DNA of 64,000 nucleotides from Ridgeia piscesae (Eukaryota; Annelida; Polychaeta; Sabellida; Siboglinidae): contig JAODUO010000080.1 in assembly GCA_025642075.2 (NCBI GenBank), positions 124,001-188,000 on the forward strand, in the 5' to 3' direction. Both the position numbers and the translations under genes were made by a program. This document shows positions 27,701 through 58,079 of the stretch, piece after piece. The notes beneath the pieces were generated by a model, which ran no database searches, was not told the DNA's origin, and saw only the letters and a list, made by a program, of their open reading frames with translations. How positions within the stretch are numbered: the stretch's first letter is position 1; each line of letters starts with the position of its first letter.

Positions 27701-28119
27701 TACTGATTTGCGTAGTTTCCTCTTATTTCGGAATGATCGTTTTTAACAATATACCACTGTTCGTCTCAATGGTGTTTTGCATAAATTTGACGTTTGATTG
27801 CGCGATTGATTAACATGTACCAGCTTAGCATATCCACTTATAGCTTTTTCTTGGATGTCTTTATCTTATCACGCTCTGGGGTAACCAGTATCATATCAGA
27901 TGTCAGAACAAAGATGATCAGAACAAGACCAAGGGTGACATCAGCCTGTGATCGGTCATGAGTCTTGGGGTAACTCAGGAGTCCGAATCATGCTCTGCAG
28001 ATCATGACAACGGCAGTGCGAATCATACCATAGTCGATACTCCAAAAATACTCTTTCATGGCAATACTTTATGCTTATCTGAAACAGACGATCTCCACGC
28101 CCAGTTGGCGTCAACTTAC
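24751..28119. other. Probable intron or intergenic, CpG-rich
   Basis: If the exons at 28,120-28,345 and 24,011-24,072 belong together, this is most of the roughly 4-kb intron between them. No further exon with good splice sites was recognised. Composition is CpG-rich throughout. Confidence 0.4.
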
Positions 28120-28345
28120 CCGGCCTCAGCGACGTCGTCGTGCGACTGTGCTCCGACGGCAGCTTCTGGGCGACCGTGTCCATGTCATAGCGTCTGAGGG
28201 TCGGCAGACGGGGGTGGAAGACGCCCTCCTTCACCGCCGCCAACTGCACGGTGTTGACGTGCGAGGGGTACTGGTAGGAGTAGCTGGGGATGTCGACGGG
28301 TCGCACCCGCTGCGTCTCCGCAGAGGCGCTGTAGATGGTCGTCAT
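28120..28345 (-). CDS. Candidate 5' exon of an unrecognised minus-strand gene
   Basis: A GC-rich open frame on the minus strand ends at a perfect donor, GCCGG/GTAAGT. From the ATG at 28,345-28,343 (G at -3) it encodes 75 codons plus one base, starting MTTIYSASAETQRVRP and including SYSYQYPSHVNTVQLAAVKE and FHPRLPTLRRYDMDTV. The frame stays open further upstream to beyond 28,500, so the true start or an acceptor could lie there. I recognise no domain. The Tyr/Pro-rich composition has no transmembrane or signal segment. Its phase 1 end fits the candidate exon at 24,011-24,072. The plus-strand frame over the same bases (28,058-28,603) is Arg/Val-rich and looks like a shadow. Confidence 0.4.
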
Positions 28346-28682
28346 GTCGGCGTCGTGAGGAACCGAGCCGTCAGGAAATGCGCCAACCGCCGAACGCCGC
28401 CAAGAGAATCGTCGCGAGACACGCGCCGCGTAGCGGTTGTTGCCCGTGACAACGCCGCACAATCCGCGGCGCGCGAGAACCGTGCGGCGGCGTACGTAGT
28501 CGATCAGATCGATACACGGAAGGACCCAGCATTGAACCCTACTTGGTGTAGCGGTACGGTGCGTGTTGACGGGCCGATCAACGCGTCGGTGCTTCGTAAA
28601 TAAAATACGACTATAGCATGTGTATAAATGTGTATCACCAATCTGACATAATTAATCATTTACTTGTGTCAGACACACACAG

Positions 28683-28725
<43 letters not shown>

Positions 28726-28797
28726 CTATGTATATATATATATATACATTATGTATCAGTAGGTCAGAATGTCAATGTGACAATATGTTATATATGC

Positions 28798-28829
<32 letters not shown>

Positions 28830-28847
28830 GCATATATATATATATAT
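28683..28847. repeat. (ACGC)n array followed by (AT)n
   Basis: About 45 bp of acgc units (28,683-28,727), then AT-rich repeats with gtatatgcat variants to 28,847. It sits almost exactly at the change from CpG-rich to CpG-poor sequence. Confidence 0.95.
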
Positions 28848-31800
28848 AAATGGCTAAAAGAAATAAAGGATGTATGGACCAGTTTGACTTGGCCTAGTCC
28901 AAAAATGTGAGATGTGTTATTAACCATGTATGCAAGTGTGTATATGACACGTGTATATGTGTTACTACATCACCTAACCTAATTATCTCAACAGCATACT
29001 AACTCAATTACACATGTTCTACTGTTACACCAGCAATCATGTTTAACAGTATCATTATCACTTATCACGTATAGCAACCACAAGATACTGTCAAACCAAT
29101 GAACAACGACACACACTAGTACATCATAATCATAAATTTTATTTGATACTATGTAATATATTGGAAAACAAATCAATAAAATGTAAATCATGTATATGTA
29201 TACATATCTATGACTAAATTAGCAAAATCATGGTTTATAACAATTGTATGCAATCCTGGATACCTTATGAACATTTGGTATAAGCTATTATTTCACTACA
29301 TCATATACATGTACATTAAAAAAACATATATACACATGTAATGGCAAAGCTACAAATAAACAGTACATTTTAATGCCATTGTTATACAATTACATTGGTA
29401 GTCTATTTGTGGATTTGCTATCACCTTTCTCTGCGATATCTTACAATGTCTTTGCTGTACACCAACAAAAGAAAAGTGAAAATGTCTTTGTAACAATAAC
29501 TGAAATATGTCTCAATTTAACGTACAACATTCCATTTGAACAAGTTCCAGTTTTCTGTTTATCAGAAACTTTGCCTAACAGGTAATTAAAATCATTGTTG
29601 GGCTGTATATCCATATGACATTGTAACACCTGCTAATCCAGCCATTACTATGAAAATACTGCTAACCACATCGTCATAACAGACATTCTCAAACAATATC
29701 CTGTATTTGACAGACACTGTGTTATCTAACACCTACTGTAGTATTATCTTAACACAATGAATGATGATTAAAATAACTTAAAATTGCCTTTGCCTAAATG
29801 CATTACAGTGTACAAACATATCTTTCTGGATGACATTGTATCTGTCTGAAATTATCATTATCACATTCATCTTCTAAAGCGCCCTGAATAGTTTTAACTA
29901 GATTTGGCGCTATATAAGTATATTTTTATTTTTTCTATCAAGGCACTGTCTTACATTAAAGAGTATAGGCAAGGTGCATGCCTACAAATGATATTTGTTG
30001 ATATATTTTACATTTCACATAGTCAGTTCACGTAACTGCAATACTCTACAGGAATAACAGACATTCCCGTGACACTCAACAAATTGTTCAAAGTTACCGA
30101 ACTACACAATACAAGTTAAAAACAAGCTGTGCAAACTGTGAAACAGTTCACAGATTCACCTTTGGTCCCAACAGTTTTACACGCATATACATGACAATCA
30201 AGAGGATTTATATGAAATGCATAGTATCTGCAATATATATTCTTGTGGTAACTATTTGAACTCTCATTTAGTCAATAATGACATTCATGGTTCTTGCTAC
30301 CGATATGCAGTGTACATTTTTATGCAAAAGTTGTTCCAACTGTAGCTGGCTCTTGGCTGCCACGGAAAGCATAATAGTACAAGTAATAACCAAATATATG
30401 ATCAAAATAATGACTAGTATGTTTAGTATTTTACACTCTTTCATAAACACTGCAATGCTAAACAGACAGCTTATTTTTTATTATATAATAGCAGTTTATG
30501 GTCATACACAGAAGCAACTAAACATATTGTACACCTAGATGTATATTTATACCACTACCTCTATATTGCAGCTACTAATACTGGAAATGGAAAAATGTCA
30601 TCAATTGTTATCATTTTTACATCATGCAGCAGTAATGCCGGTAAAACTTCATATGGTCCCTGATGTATTGACAATATGCATGCAGAAGAACAACATTTCA
30701 TAAATGTTGAAGCCTTTCTTTTTTCAATAATCTGAATATTTAGAAAGTTCATAATTGAATTTACACTGGCTGCTAAGTTTGCTATAGCAATGACACACCC
30801 ACCTGTTTTTTTATCACAACGTAAGATGCGAGTCACAATTGTGAAACAGTAAGTTGTAAACAAATGTAATAGCAAAATACTGGATTTGTTTACACAGAGA
30901 ATAGGAAACATACTTATATATAATCAGTTTATACATGGGAAAGTCATTGACTTTGATGCTAATCACTTTTGATTTCATTATGACACCATACTTTGATGTA
31001 CAAAATGTCACAAGCAGTCCCCATTTATCTAATTGAACCATATTTTTCATAATAAGTTACATATTCTTCACGGATACAATTTTTGAACATTTTGTGTAGG
31101 ACTGTTGCACTTTTAGTGTATTAGGCATTCCACTTGGACGCCTGAACAGCATTTTATTTACTCTGTGTTTACCGCAGTGTCAATATTTGTTTAAGATGTG
31201 TCGATTACAACTTGATAACGATCATGTTTCATCTGTGTGATTGATAGGATACTATGAACCAAATCTAGAATACAATGCATTTTCAACAACTTGGAAGCTT
31301 CATGATATGCAGTGTTGTTAACAATTACACACCCTGGAAACTCCTCAAAACATCTCCAACACTCAAAACTGTAGTATCAAGAATACTTTGGTGTGTATAT
31401 TTAGTAAAACTACTGATCAAATTACATCATGTATATATATACAAATGATCTTTGGTTCTTGAACAAGCAATTTTAACATGCGATAACAATTACTTCAGTG
31501 TTCACAAAAATATATGTTAACATCTTTTGCAAAATAAAGTTTCTGCAGAAATAACATTAATCAACGACATCCACAGTTCGTCAAAATAATACACAAACAG
31601 GAAAACAGCTACAACGCTGTATTCTGAATGCATATTTTGTTGGAATATATATTTTATATCAATTAAGTAATAGTAGACATGCTTTTGTTAATTAGCTAAT
31701 GATCTATAATTTGTAATTAGCTTCCTAGTTCTAGTATGTCCCCAATATGACACGTTATTAACTGACTAGTTTGTATTATATATGTTTAAATATTGGCTAC

Positions 31801-32217
31801 CTGAATATAATGTGTGGTCGCATCAACTCATGAAATGTGTTATAAATATTCTGGTTATTATGTGAGCAGACTTGGTGATCTGCCACAGCGTCAATGTATC
31901 GTTGCAAATTATGAGTGTGTGAATATGGATGGTTGTTAGCAAAGTCAGACCGTGCATAAAGTTGAGTGAAATGTTCTGAAACACTGCAGTTGTTATGCAA
32001 CCCAGGCATATGACGAAAATCACCAGTTTCCACTTTCCAGTGACACTTTCTGGTAAGATATATTACACAACTAAACTTCTGTCAACCATCTAGATACTAG
32101 AACAGATGATATGACTAAATGAGTGTTATACAGCATGGCTATAACTTTTCATTTGTGCTTACAAAGTTTGCAAACAGGGAAACATGCCCACCTCAAACAG
32201 TCCTCAATTGATCCACT
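28848..32217. other. HNF4 downstream region, CpG-poor
   Basis: AT-rich, strongly CpG-poor. The part nearest 32,217 may be HNF4 3' untranslated sequence, with an alternative AATAAA on the minus strand at 31,153-31,158. No other coding feature was seen. Confidence 0.45.
29875..29930 (+). mobile_element. Possible SINE-like 3' end
   Basis: The stretch aaagcgccctgaatag followed by tttggcgctatataagta and an AT-rich tail resembles the 3' ends of some invertebrate SINEs. No head or core is seen upstream, and it is not clearly the same family as the element at 5,895-6,222. Confidence 0.3.
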
Positions 32218-32223
32218 TTTAAT
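32218..32223 (-). promoter_or_regulatory. Possible HNF4 poly(A) signal (ATTAAA)
   Basis: On the minus strand an ATTAAA lies about 415 nt after the HNF4 stop and is followed by GT-rich sequence (gtttgaggtgggcatg). The next canonical AATAAA on this strand that I noticed is at 31,153-31,158, about 1.5 kb after the stop. Either could end the transcript. Sequence alone cannot decide. Confidence 0.25.
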
Positions 32224-32637
32224 TTGGTTGTCTAAAAAACCTCTACAATACAATTAGCTATTAGTTGGAAAATTTGACACATTTTTTAAATGAATCATCT
32301 CCTCACACATAAATAAACTTTCCATTGTGAAAGTTAGCTGCAACTGAAAATCAACCAGACAGCTGTACCAGAAATGTAAACCAAACACATTCAACTCTCT
32401 GTTACAACGACACATTATTGCTAACTGAACAATCAGTGTGATATGGCTTGACAAGAAATGTGTGTGTGTGAAATAAACAAACTCCTTCCACACATTCAAT
32501 TCACAGCTGATCTCTGAGCAGAAACAGAATTTCTGCTCTGAACACTGGATGACCTCAGTAAAGAACTTGGTCCACACATCTGTGTAGAAATCAGGAACTA
32601 CCCAAACTGAACAGTTGTTCAGTGTGTCTATCTATAG

Positions 32638-49765
<17,128 letters not shown>

Positions 49766-50060
49766 GCTGTACGGCGAGCTCGTCCTGTCCTAACATGTGC
49801 GTCGACAGTACCAACTGTGCACTTACCGGCCACACATCGTCCGATAAGAATTCTGACAATCGAAATAAACCGACTGAAGCACCACTCAGCTGTGCCGCGG
49901 TGCACCGTTTCTGCACCACCACCGCCTGACACTACCTGGTCACCACCAAGACACCGCTTCCTGACATAACTGATAATGTACAGACACCGCGATTATGTAC
50001 ACAGTTGGAACGTCATGACGACACGGTTTGTCAACAACTGGGCAAGCTGAGGAGCACACA
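49766..50060 (-). promoter_or_regulatory. CpG-rich patch, candidate HNF4 5' UTR and promoter
   Basis: This stretch, together with 49,560-49,765, has many CG dinucleotides in an otherwise CpG-poor neighbourhood. It lies just upstream of the candidate first coding exon on the minus strand. No clear TATA box was seen at a convincing place. It probably holds 5' untranslated sequence and a promoter, but the transcription start is unknown. Confidence 0.35.
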
Positions 50061-51917
50061 ATAGGATAGGCTGTCACAACAAGATCACATCTATTGTGAC
50101 AAAGCAAGAAAGATGTCAGTGCCCGCCTACAGTGACAAATACATGTGCTCTATTTGCAAGTTCATCAATACGCAATATGCATAGAAAATTCATGTTATTG
50201 AATTGCCACAAAACAGCATTGTATACGTAACTCTCCATAACAATCACATTGTGTTATATAACTACTGGAGGAATAGGTGACAACTCGCATTATGCTGATT
50301 TAAAAGTTAGTAAAACACATATATTATTCAGGAAATTTTTGTTGATATGTAGTAATTAAGAGCAGCTGACATTGTCAAATTACGATTTCTTGAAGGATCA
50401 ATCTATGCAAACCTGACCCTCATATGAACATCTCTGCCGTAAACAAAACAATCCCTCACTCATTTCAACATTACTCTCCGTACATTCACAAAGTGAAACG
50501 TACTGAATAAAGTTTTAAAACTCAAAAAGAGCTCACGTATGGGCATGCTACACGGAATTGTATAGTAATTTTGTTGCTGATAGTAGATGTATACTATTCT
50601 TGTAGTAAAAGCTGTATTGGGTGTTTCTGATTCTGAAATATTTTCTGTGCCAGACTTATGTTGTTGACAACCCTAAACAGAAATAAACAACCGTTTTGTA
50701 ACAGTTCCATTTATATTCCATTACTGGCCTAGATGTTAATTTCATGAACAGTTCTTCAGAAGTACACGTGTACTTCAGAATCTACAATGGAGAGTGACAA
50801 GTCTGCATCTTTATGTGGCTACCTATAATCTTATATAAGATGACATTTTGGCCATTCTCCAATACTTGAACAATGTTTGAGTGATAAACAAGCCAATACT
50901 GTCACTGAACCTTTCTGCTTTGTTTACAAAGTCTATTCTACTTCCTGACCAAAGCAAAGCAAAATTTGATTTTTTTTGTTTTATTGTTTAGAATGTTTTA
51001 AACTACTGGTGGCTGTCATTGGGTATTTCCAATGGTGTACAATGGGTATCTCTTAAATTAATCATCCAATCACACTGATGTGTTTATAGCAAAAGCTACA
51101 ACAAATATAAGAAGACACAGAAGTTATAACTACTAGATAGCACAGCTTCTACTGCCAAGTTTCAGACAAACAGATTTACAATTTATGATATAAAATTAGA
51201 AATACACATGTACCCATTTACAGCCTGTATAGAGAGAATAGTTTATGATAAACTTCTGACAACAAATGATCCATCATTGTTTAATTAAAAGTACACACCA
51301 ATTAATAATTCAAATAAAACAATATGAATACAAATGTTACGATTCGTGCACACTGTACACTTTGAATAGTGTTAATGTAGTTATTTCTGTTACCTTTCTT
51401 CTGAAATGTTCAGATTTATGCAGCCTTTAAAAGTCTAAAATTATAACTGTTAACTTGATTAGTAAAAGGTAACATAACTTAATGACCAATTTTTGGATGA
51501 TGCAACTCAACAGACATTGGTAAGAATGATACAAGCTTACTAAACTCAAGCTATGAAACTGTGAGCTTAGTCTTAAGAAGGCTGGGATGCAGCTGACATC
51601 AGACAGAGATGAAAAAATGTCCTAACTGGAGTGGGTGGGAATATCTAGGCACGGGAGTGAGTGAAGAGGTACTGAGTAAGCAAATTGCTGTCTCCTCTAG
51701 GCCCAGTGGTCGACATCACAGCAGACAATTGTCTCGTCAGCTTTCAACATTGTAAAGTGGGTGGTAGCACCAACATGGATTCATCCGCTGAGGCACTGAC
51801 ATGACATTAAACAATACAACTGAATTGTCAGTTTTGTAATGTATTTGGACATCGTAAAATGAATATAAATATTTTTTTGCACTTATACTTCTCCATCATT
51901 TGTAATAATAATTATTG

Positions 51918-52001
<84 letters not shown>

Positions 52002-53714
52002 GAATTAAGTCACCACATCATATGCTTTATCCACTGATGACATACCAAGGATCTGTTAGTAGCACGGATATTACTAGCATACTATGTTCAAGATTAGTTT
52101 GGGTTGAAATAAGTGTGTACCTTAATGTTTTCAATCAGCAAAGATGAATTATTTTTAGGTGTTCAAATGTGCATTTGAGTGATTATAAATTCTTATATTT
52201 CCAGAAAAGACGGTGTTACGTGGACCAGCAGTTATGAAGTTGTTTGTCCTATCAAAACTCCTGTCTTCAGATCAACAGTCTAATGCCCAACAAACATCCT
52301 ACATTTTAAACATTTACACATGTAAATGAACACACAAGCAATTTATATATGCCAACAAGTCAACATTGTGCAGAGTTGCATGTGAAAGATTTAGTTAAAG
52401 CTGCACCTTCTTGCAACTGTTTATAAATTAAACTTGCCTAGTAAATAGCAATCTTGGACTAAGATTTCAGCACACAACAGTGACGTTAGCGCACACAAGC
52501 ACCTGTCAGACAGTCAATCTCTGTGTCAACAACCCGACAGATATGACAGACAAGATATGAAGAAAAACAAGAAGCATAACATGTATTTATACCGGCCCGC
52601 TGAGCAGTAATGTGGTGGGAGAAATATGAGAACCACGAATGCTACAGTGTTTCAAAAGCAGGGAATTATATTTAAAAACAAAGAAATACTGCTACAATTA
52701 TGTCATGAACAATTGTTGTAGTGTGGTAAATCTTCAATACCTTACAACCGCTGTAACGAATACACAAAAACTTTTGTGTAGTGTGAATTAATACTGAATA
52801 TCTCACGTTGTATTGTCAACAGTTGCAACTTTGACACAGATACTGAGGGACACAGGGAGACAGGGAGATATTCCACAGGGCAAAATAATCCCTATGCTAA
52901 TTTCCTAGGGGAGAATCACTACTGAGTTTATTTCTAAACACACATCTCACTATTTCCCTAACTCTCTAAAAAGAAGAGGTAAATAGGCAGTAAACAGAAT
53001 CTCAGCAGTTGTGATGCGATTCTCATCACGAAAATGAACAGCAAAACGCACTGTCACAATATCAAATGGCGGTTGACACAAAAATCTGTTGATATCGTAA
53101 ACACGGTTTGGTTTTTCAAAGGTGTGGATTTCAGGAACATAAGTGGCAACCAGTGAAGGACAATACGACATGGGATGGAAAGAAGCACCTTCCATTACGA
53201 ATCACAGATTAAGTAATCTGGGACATGGATTACTCAGTCCAGGGAACTGGAAACCTGGGACGCCAAGCAGAGTCATCAATCAGAGAAGGTGAGTTTGGCT
53301 TTAAGGGTGGTACTCATCACTATTGTTGGCACTTTGTAAGTCACGAGCCAGTCGCCAGCCCGGGCTATCATGTGACACTCGCCAGACTCAAGTGGTTTAC
53401 AAACAACGCACAGTAGGGTGCAGCCTAGGCAGGCTGACACTTGCTGCTTAAAAGGTGGCAGTGCCACAGCCACAAGACCACCATACTGGACTGGACGACC
53501 ACCGTAATGGACACAAGAGCATACTTCATCCTGCGGTCAACGTCAGGCTGAATAACACTGTTACAAATCACCATGAAGAATCAAGGATGTGCACAGTTGA
53601 ACCAGTCTAAATTGTTATCCTTCCATTTGAGTGAGATATTAATATCACAAATGTTATTTTCAGCACAATAATGAAACATTTAGGCTACATGTACATGCCT
53701 ACAAATAAAAAGTA
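50061..53714. other. No gene seen upstream of HNF4
   Basis: CpG-poor AT-rich sequence with the (AT)n tract at 51,919-51,999. An 81-codon minus-strand frame (52,950-53,195) has no recognised motif. Confidence 0.5.
51919..51999. repeat. (AT)n microsatellite
   Basis: About 80 bp of AT repeat with one tttt interruption; the two halves form an inverted repeat. Confidence 0.95.
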
Positions 53715-53715
53715 C

Positions 53716-53768
<53 letters not shown>

Positions 53769-53811
53769 GCCTGTCTGCCTGTCTGCCTGTATGTATGTAT
53801 GTATATATGTA

Positions 53812-53868
<57 letters not shown>

Positions 53869-53870
53869 GC
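53715..53870. repeat. (TCTG)n array with a short ATGT interruption
   Basis: About 155 bp of TCTG units. A central part carries CCTG and ATGT variants (tatgtatgtatgtatatatg) before the TCTG run resumes. Confidence 0.97.
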
Positions 53871-54122
53871 CTACATGTGGAACAGTAGACGTTGGCTCTC
53901 TCTCTCTCTAAGAGGTATCATATTCTCTTCAAACAGCATCATATTCTAATGAATATCTTATGTGTTTTGTGCAAGTCAGTCGTATTTGAGATATTTCAGA
54001 TGGACCACACATAGTCTCCCTGTGATGTGTTATGCCACCAGTTGGTCCACAACAGCTTAATAAAATAACAAGAAGTTTGTCTATGACACAATCCTCCATA
54101 ATAAACCACTGGTGGAAGCGAC

Positions 54123-54422
54123 AGCACCACCTGGACTTCTAGACAACTTTACCAATCACTGCCCTACTTCATACTGATAACACAACACATGGACATTTCT
54201 ACCAGACACCAACAACTTGGTGACAACAAAAGCAACGAGAAAGAAAGAGACAAGAAAGTACCTGTGTTTGCCAGCACCACCTGGACTTCTAGACAACTTT
54301 ACCAATCACTGCCCTACTTCACACTGATAACACAACACACGGACATTTCTACCAGACACCAACAACTTGGTGACAACAAAAGCAACGAGAAAGAAAGAGA
54401 CAAGAAAGTACCTGTGTTTGCC
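54123..54422. repeat. 150-bp tandem duplication
   Basis: Two direct copies, 54,123-54,272 and 54,273-54,422, differ at only about two positions (catactg/cacactg and catggac/cacggac). The unit is 50 codons long, so an overlapping plus-strand frame (54,189-54,596, 135 codons) stays open through both copies. That frame repeats RHQQLGDNKSNEKERDKK but has no recognisable domain. Confidence 0.93.
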
Positions 54423-56928
54423 ACTCATTGTCCACTTCACAAGTGCTCTACGTTTGTGGCGATGACCAGAGAACCACGACACATCCAACAAGAAATGAGA
54501 GGGAATGCCACCCTGCATTGCAAGCACACTTGTCGAGACCCCTGCCTCACAGCCGGTGGAATGCCGTTTGTGATGGTCCACCGATGGCAGTTATAGTCTG
54601 GTCGAAACTCGGCCGGAACCTTTACTCATTACAAAGTACAACCATATACTTCAAAAGTGGACTTGCGGCAATGGCCCGCTATGGTAATTACCATTATCTC
54701 TCAGCTCAAGTGACAAATACTGCGAGCTAGTACAAAGTTTCTTCCGCCTGACCACAACATTAGCACACTTGATATGACGGAAGACTTCCCGTTATAAATA
54801 TAATACATGATGTATGTGTTGGCAGCAAAAGATACAACTTCGGTGCTGTTGGATTCAGCAAGATGGGTTGTGTTTCTTTTGTTTAATTCAGCCTGTATAT
54901 CTTGCTGATATCTGGCGATAGCTAACGATATCAGTGTGTTTGTCTGCATTGTTTGTCGTGTGTGAAGGTTGATGTAAACACCGACAGAGAACAGGAGACA
55001 TGCATTAAACAGAAGACGTAGCTCTCCTAAAACGCTGTTGTGGAGGTATTATTCACTGTTCTTTCTATTCACACCTCGCAACCCCAGTCAAAAACACATA
55101 ACACACATTAGTCGTGATCAGATATATTGGTATGTATGCCATGTTCATCGCTGTGTAATATAATAAGATTCAGTTTTCAGTTATCATCGGTTATATTCCA
55201 GGTAAAACAAACAACTATAACTAAACATAAAATGTACAAGTATTTTGTCACTTTCCACTTCATTATAAGGTATTTCTCAAATTATTAACCATATTTGAAA
55301 TATGAAAATTTACTGGTACTATCTCTCTGCCAACTGCAGAACATGTATTGTTTCAATTAAAAAAAATTGCAATTTATGTTTAAATACAAAGTTATTTTAA
55401 CATTATTGCAACATATAAAACATAGGATACTGAATACATTTGTCAAACTATCCAGCTCTGCTAATGTAATCTATGAATAACAATAAACTTATATACAATA
55501 TGCTTATTGTATAATCTAGATACCACAACTTAACCAGCTAAATGCTTAAGGGCTGAACTGTGGTTAAACTAAACTTTGTGCACCCACAAACAGTGTTTTA
55601 ATGAGACAAAGGAAACGCAACTATGTCGCAGCTGCCAGCAAGTAATTGGTCAAACTTATGCATGGCATACCCTCATGTCCACACTCACTGCCCCCAAGAG
55701 TTTGGTGACAAACAAAAGCTAATCTGCAGTGAACCAACACGACTGCGTCATCTTCCTCCCCTCCCCTCCCCTTTTGTTTACTCCCAGGTTCAGCCCAGTG
55801 TGGTCCGCCAGCCAACAGGATGAGACTTGCCAGATAAGTATATTCACAGTCACATGCAATGAGGTAATGGCGTCGAGCAAATCTGTAGAACGTAAAATAC
55901 ACCAGTTGTTTATGTAGCAGCTGACTGTCCAATCTCCGAAACACCGCAGACAAAGAGAGGGCTTTAAACAAACCAGTTACTTTACATAGGCCTACACCAG
56001 CAGTCGAGTATGTAACATGTTTTTTATTCTTCAAAATTGCTTGTAATTCTAACAGCATTGTGGCTGTCCTTTCCATTGTAGGCAATTAATAACAAAGCTT
56101 TTATATATTAATATGATACTACAGCATCTATGTTGTTGCTTTTAGCATTTAGGAAAGAACTGCATCTCAGTAGAAAAACTCTCTAACCCCAAAACCAGTG
56201 CTTCACTGTTGGGATTAGCCTACAGGTCTTCATGCGCTGCTTAATTTGAAATAAGGTATTTTCATAATAAAACATAACTATTGCCCACACGTGTATAACC
56301 ATACCACTTTCTACATTACAACTCTCCTGTTAACTGACCACCTCCAATTATCTCACATAGGAAAAAGACCCTTCAGCAGATTAAAAACATAAATAAATTA
56401 CTATAAATAATATATTTTCTTAAATACATCACCAATAATTGCAGCATCTGACCACGGGATCTGACATTAACTATGACCACTGCTGCTGGTAAAGTTAAAC
56501 TAAAGACCTGTCTATTTTTTTACAGCGCTGTGTGCAATGAATGTCGGAACGCAGCTATACAAATTTCACAATTATTATAACAATCGGTCAATCAGATGCA
56601 ATGGAAATTAATTAGAACAGAATCAAGCAAGAAGACTTTGGAACCACAGAAAATATGTGCTTACAATGATACAAAACTACCATAATTTATTAAATAATAT
56701 ATAGAAATTTTGTTATTGAATGCCTATTATGGGATGGACAGCATTGGAGTTAACTCAGTTTTTAAATATTATACACAAAGACATCAACATGTGCTATACT
56801 AGTAAGAGAAGTGGGATACTTAAACTATAAAGGGAATACCTATTGCTTTGTCCTTATTGTTAAGAACACATTCAAGACAAATGATTCAGCAAACGTTCTC
56901 CTGATAATTACCACTGTTGACTGCTCGT
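54423..56928. other. No firm gene seen
   Basis: Contains a 154-codon minus-strand frame (55,621-56,085) with no recognised domain, starting MPTMERTATMLLELQAIL. It lacks supporting splice sites or codon bias and is probably chance. Confidence 0.45.
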
Positions 56929-57010
56929 GGTTAATATATGACCTTGCTGGTTAATGTAAGACATTGCTGGTTAATATAAGACCTTGCTGGTTAATATATG
57001 ACCTTGCTGG
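56929..57010. repeat. Small minisatellite, about four units of 21-22 bp
   Basis: The unit ggttaatatatgaccttgct recurs about four times with small changes. No gene overlaps it. Confidence 0.85.
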
Positions 57011-58013
57011 TGATACAATCCCGGGAGATTTAAAAACAGCAGGATAGAATAACCAGGACTGGCAGAAACTGTCTGAAAACCACAACAAATCTGGACATGT
57101 TGAGGAGATAGAACAAACTACCTGATTGGGAAGTCATTTCCATGAGGGCTTTATGTTGACCATTCTGGACGGCCAGACGCAGCAGACTGCTTCGATATCT
57201 GCAACTGGTTGGGTGGGAAAATCAGTAGTTGTGTATGCGCTGATAACCCAGTGTCAATGGGACTGTTTGCCTGGTGCCCAGCCACAAGACACAAATGTAA
57301 AAAGCTGTGACGGTTACCTGTGGACACTTACACGGCACCAGCAGATAACAGCACAGGTGCCTCCATTCTTAAGTTTGATTAAACGCTTAGTTTTATCTCA
57401 GCCATTTCCACATGCTAAAACAAGCTGTTTGTCTTCACTTGAACATTCAAGCGTGTTTAACCACAAACATTGCAACTTCTTCAGCAAATAATTTCTGCTA
57501 CATGCATTTGTGGTTAAACAAAACCTCAAGCTGGCAGATCTGCAGATCTAAAGTTACAACACCTGGAACACTTTCCCTTAATGGCAAAATCAACAGGAAA
57601 TAATCATATTTGATTTTTTACTTGCAATAGCACCATAATTGTTGTAGTACTTTAAACATGTTTTAAATTAATGTGCATAAATTGTTCAATACAAAATAGC
57701 AATACAAATCCATAAAAAATAGTTTGTAAATATTACTAATATAAATCAGATAACTGGATCATTGGAAATATCACAAACAAAACAGCCATGGGTGTTTATC
57801 TAAAATAATGTTAAATAAGATGGCAAGATGTCCAAAACATATTTCCTACTAAAACTATAGTTTATACTCTCATTGATTTAGTGACATAAAGACATTTTTC
57901 ATTGTATTTTTAAACTGCATGTCTCAGATTACGTAAGTTACATGTTTTTTTTATTCATTTATTTTTACATTACTAAAGTAGCTTATGGTGATGAAATTTT
58001 GTGAATGTTTACA

Positions 58014-58079
58014 GGTGTGTGGGGGGAGGGTGGGTGGGTGGGTGGATGGGTGCGTGCGTGCGTGCGTGCGTGTGTGTGA
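58014..58079. repeat. G-rich TGGG/TGCG microsatellite
   Basis: gggggg followed by gtgggtgggtgggtgg and then tgcgtgcgtgcg. The plus strand has several GGG runs close together, so a G-quadruplex is possible. Confidence 0.9.

Noticed and set aside
28058..28603. 181-codon plus-strand frame
   Set aside because: It is Arg/Val-rich and antisense to a frame with a perfect minus-strand donor; GC-rich sequence tends to open several frames.
55621..56085. 154-codon minus-strand frame
   Set aside because: No recognised domain, no splice support and ordinary intergenic composition.
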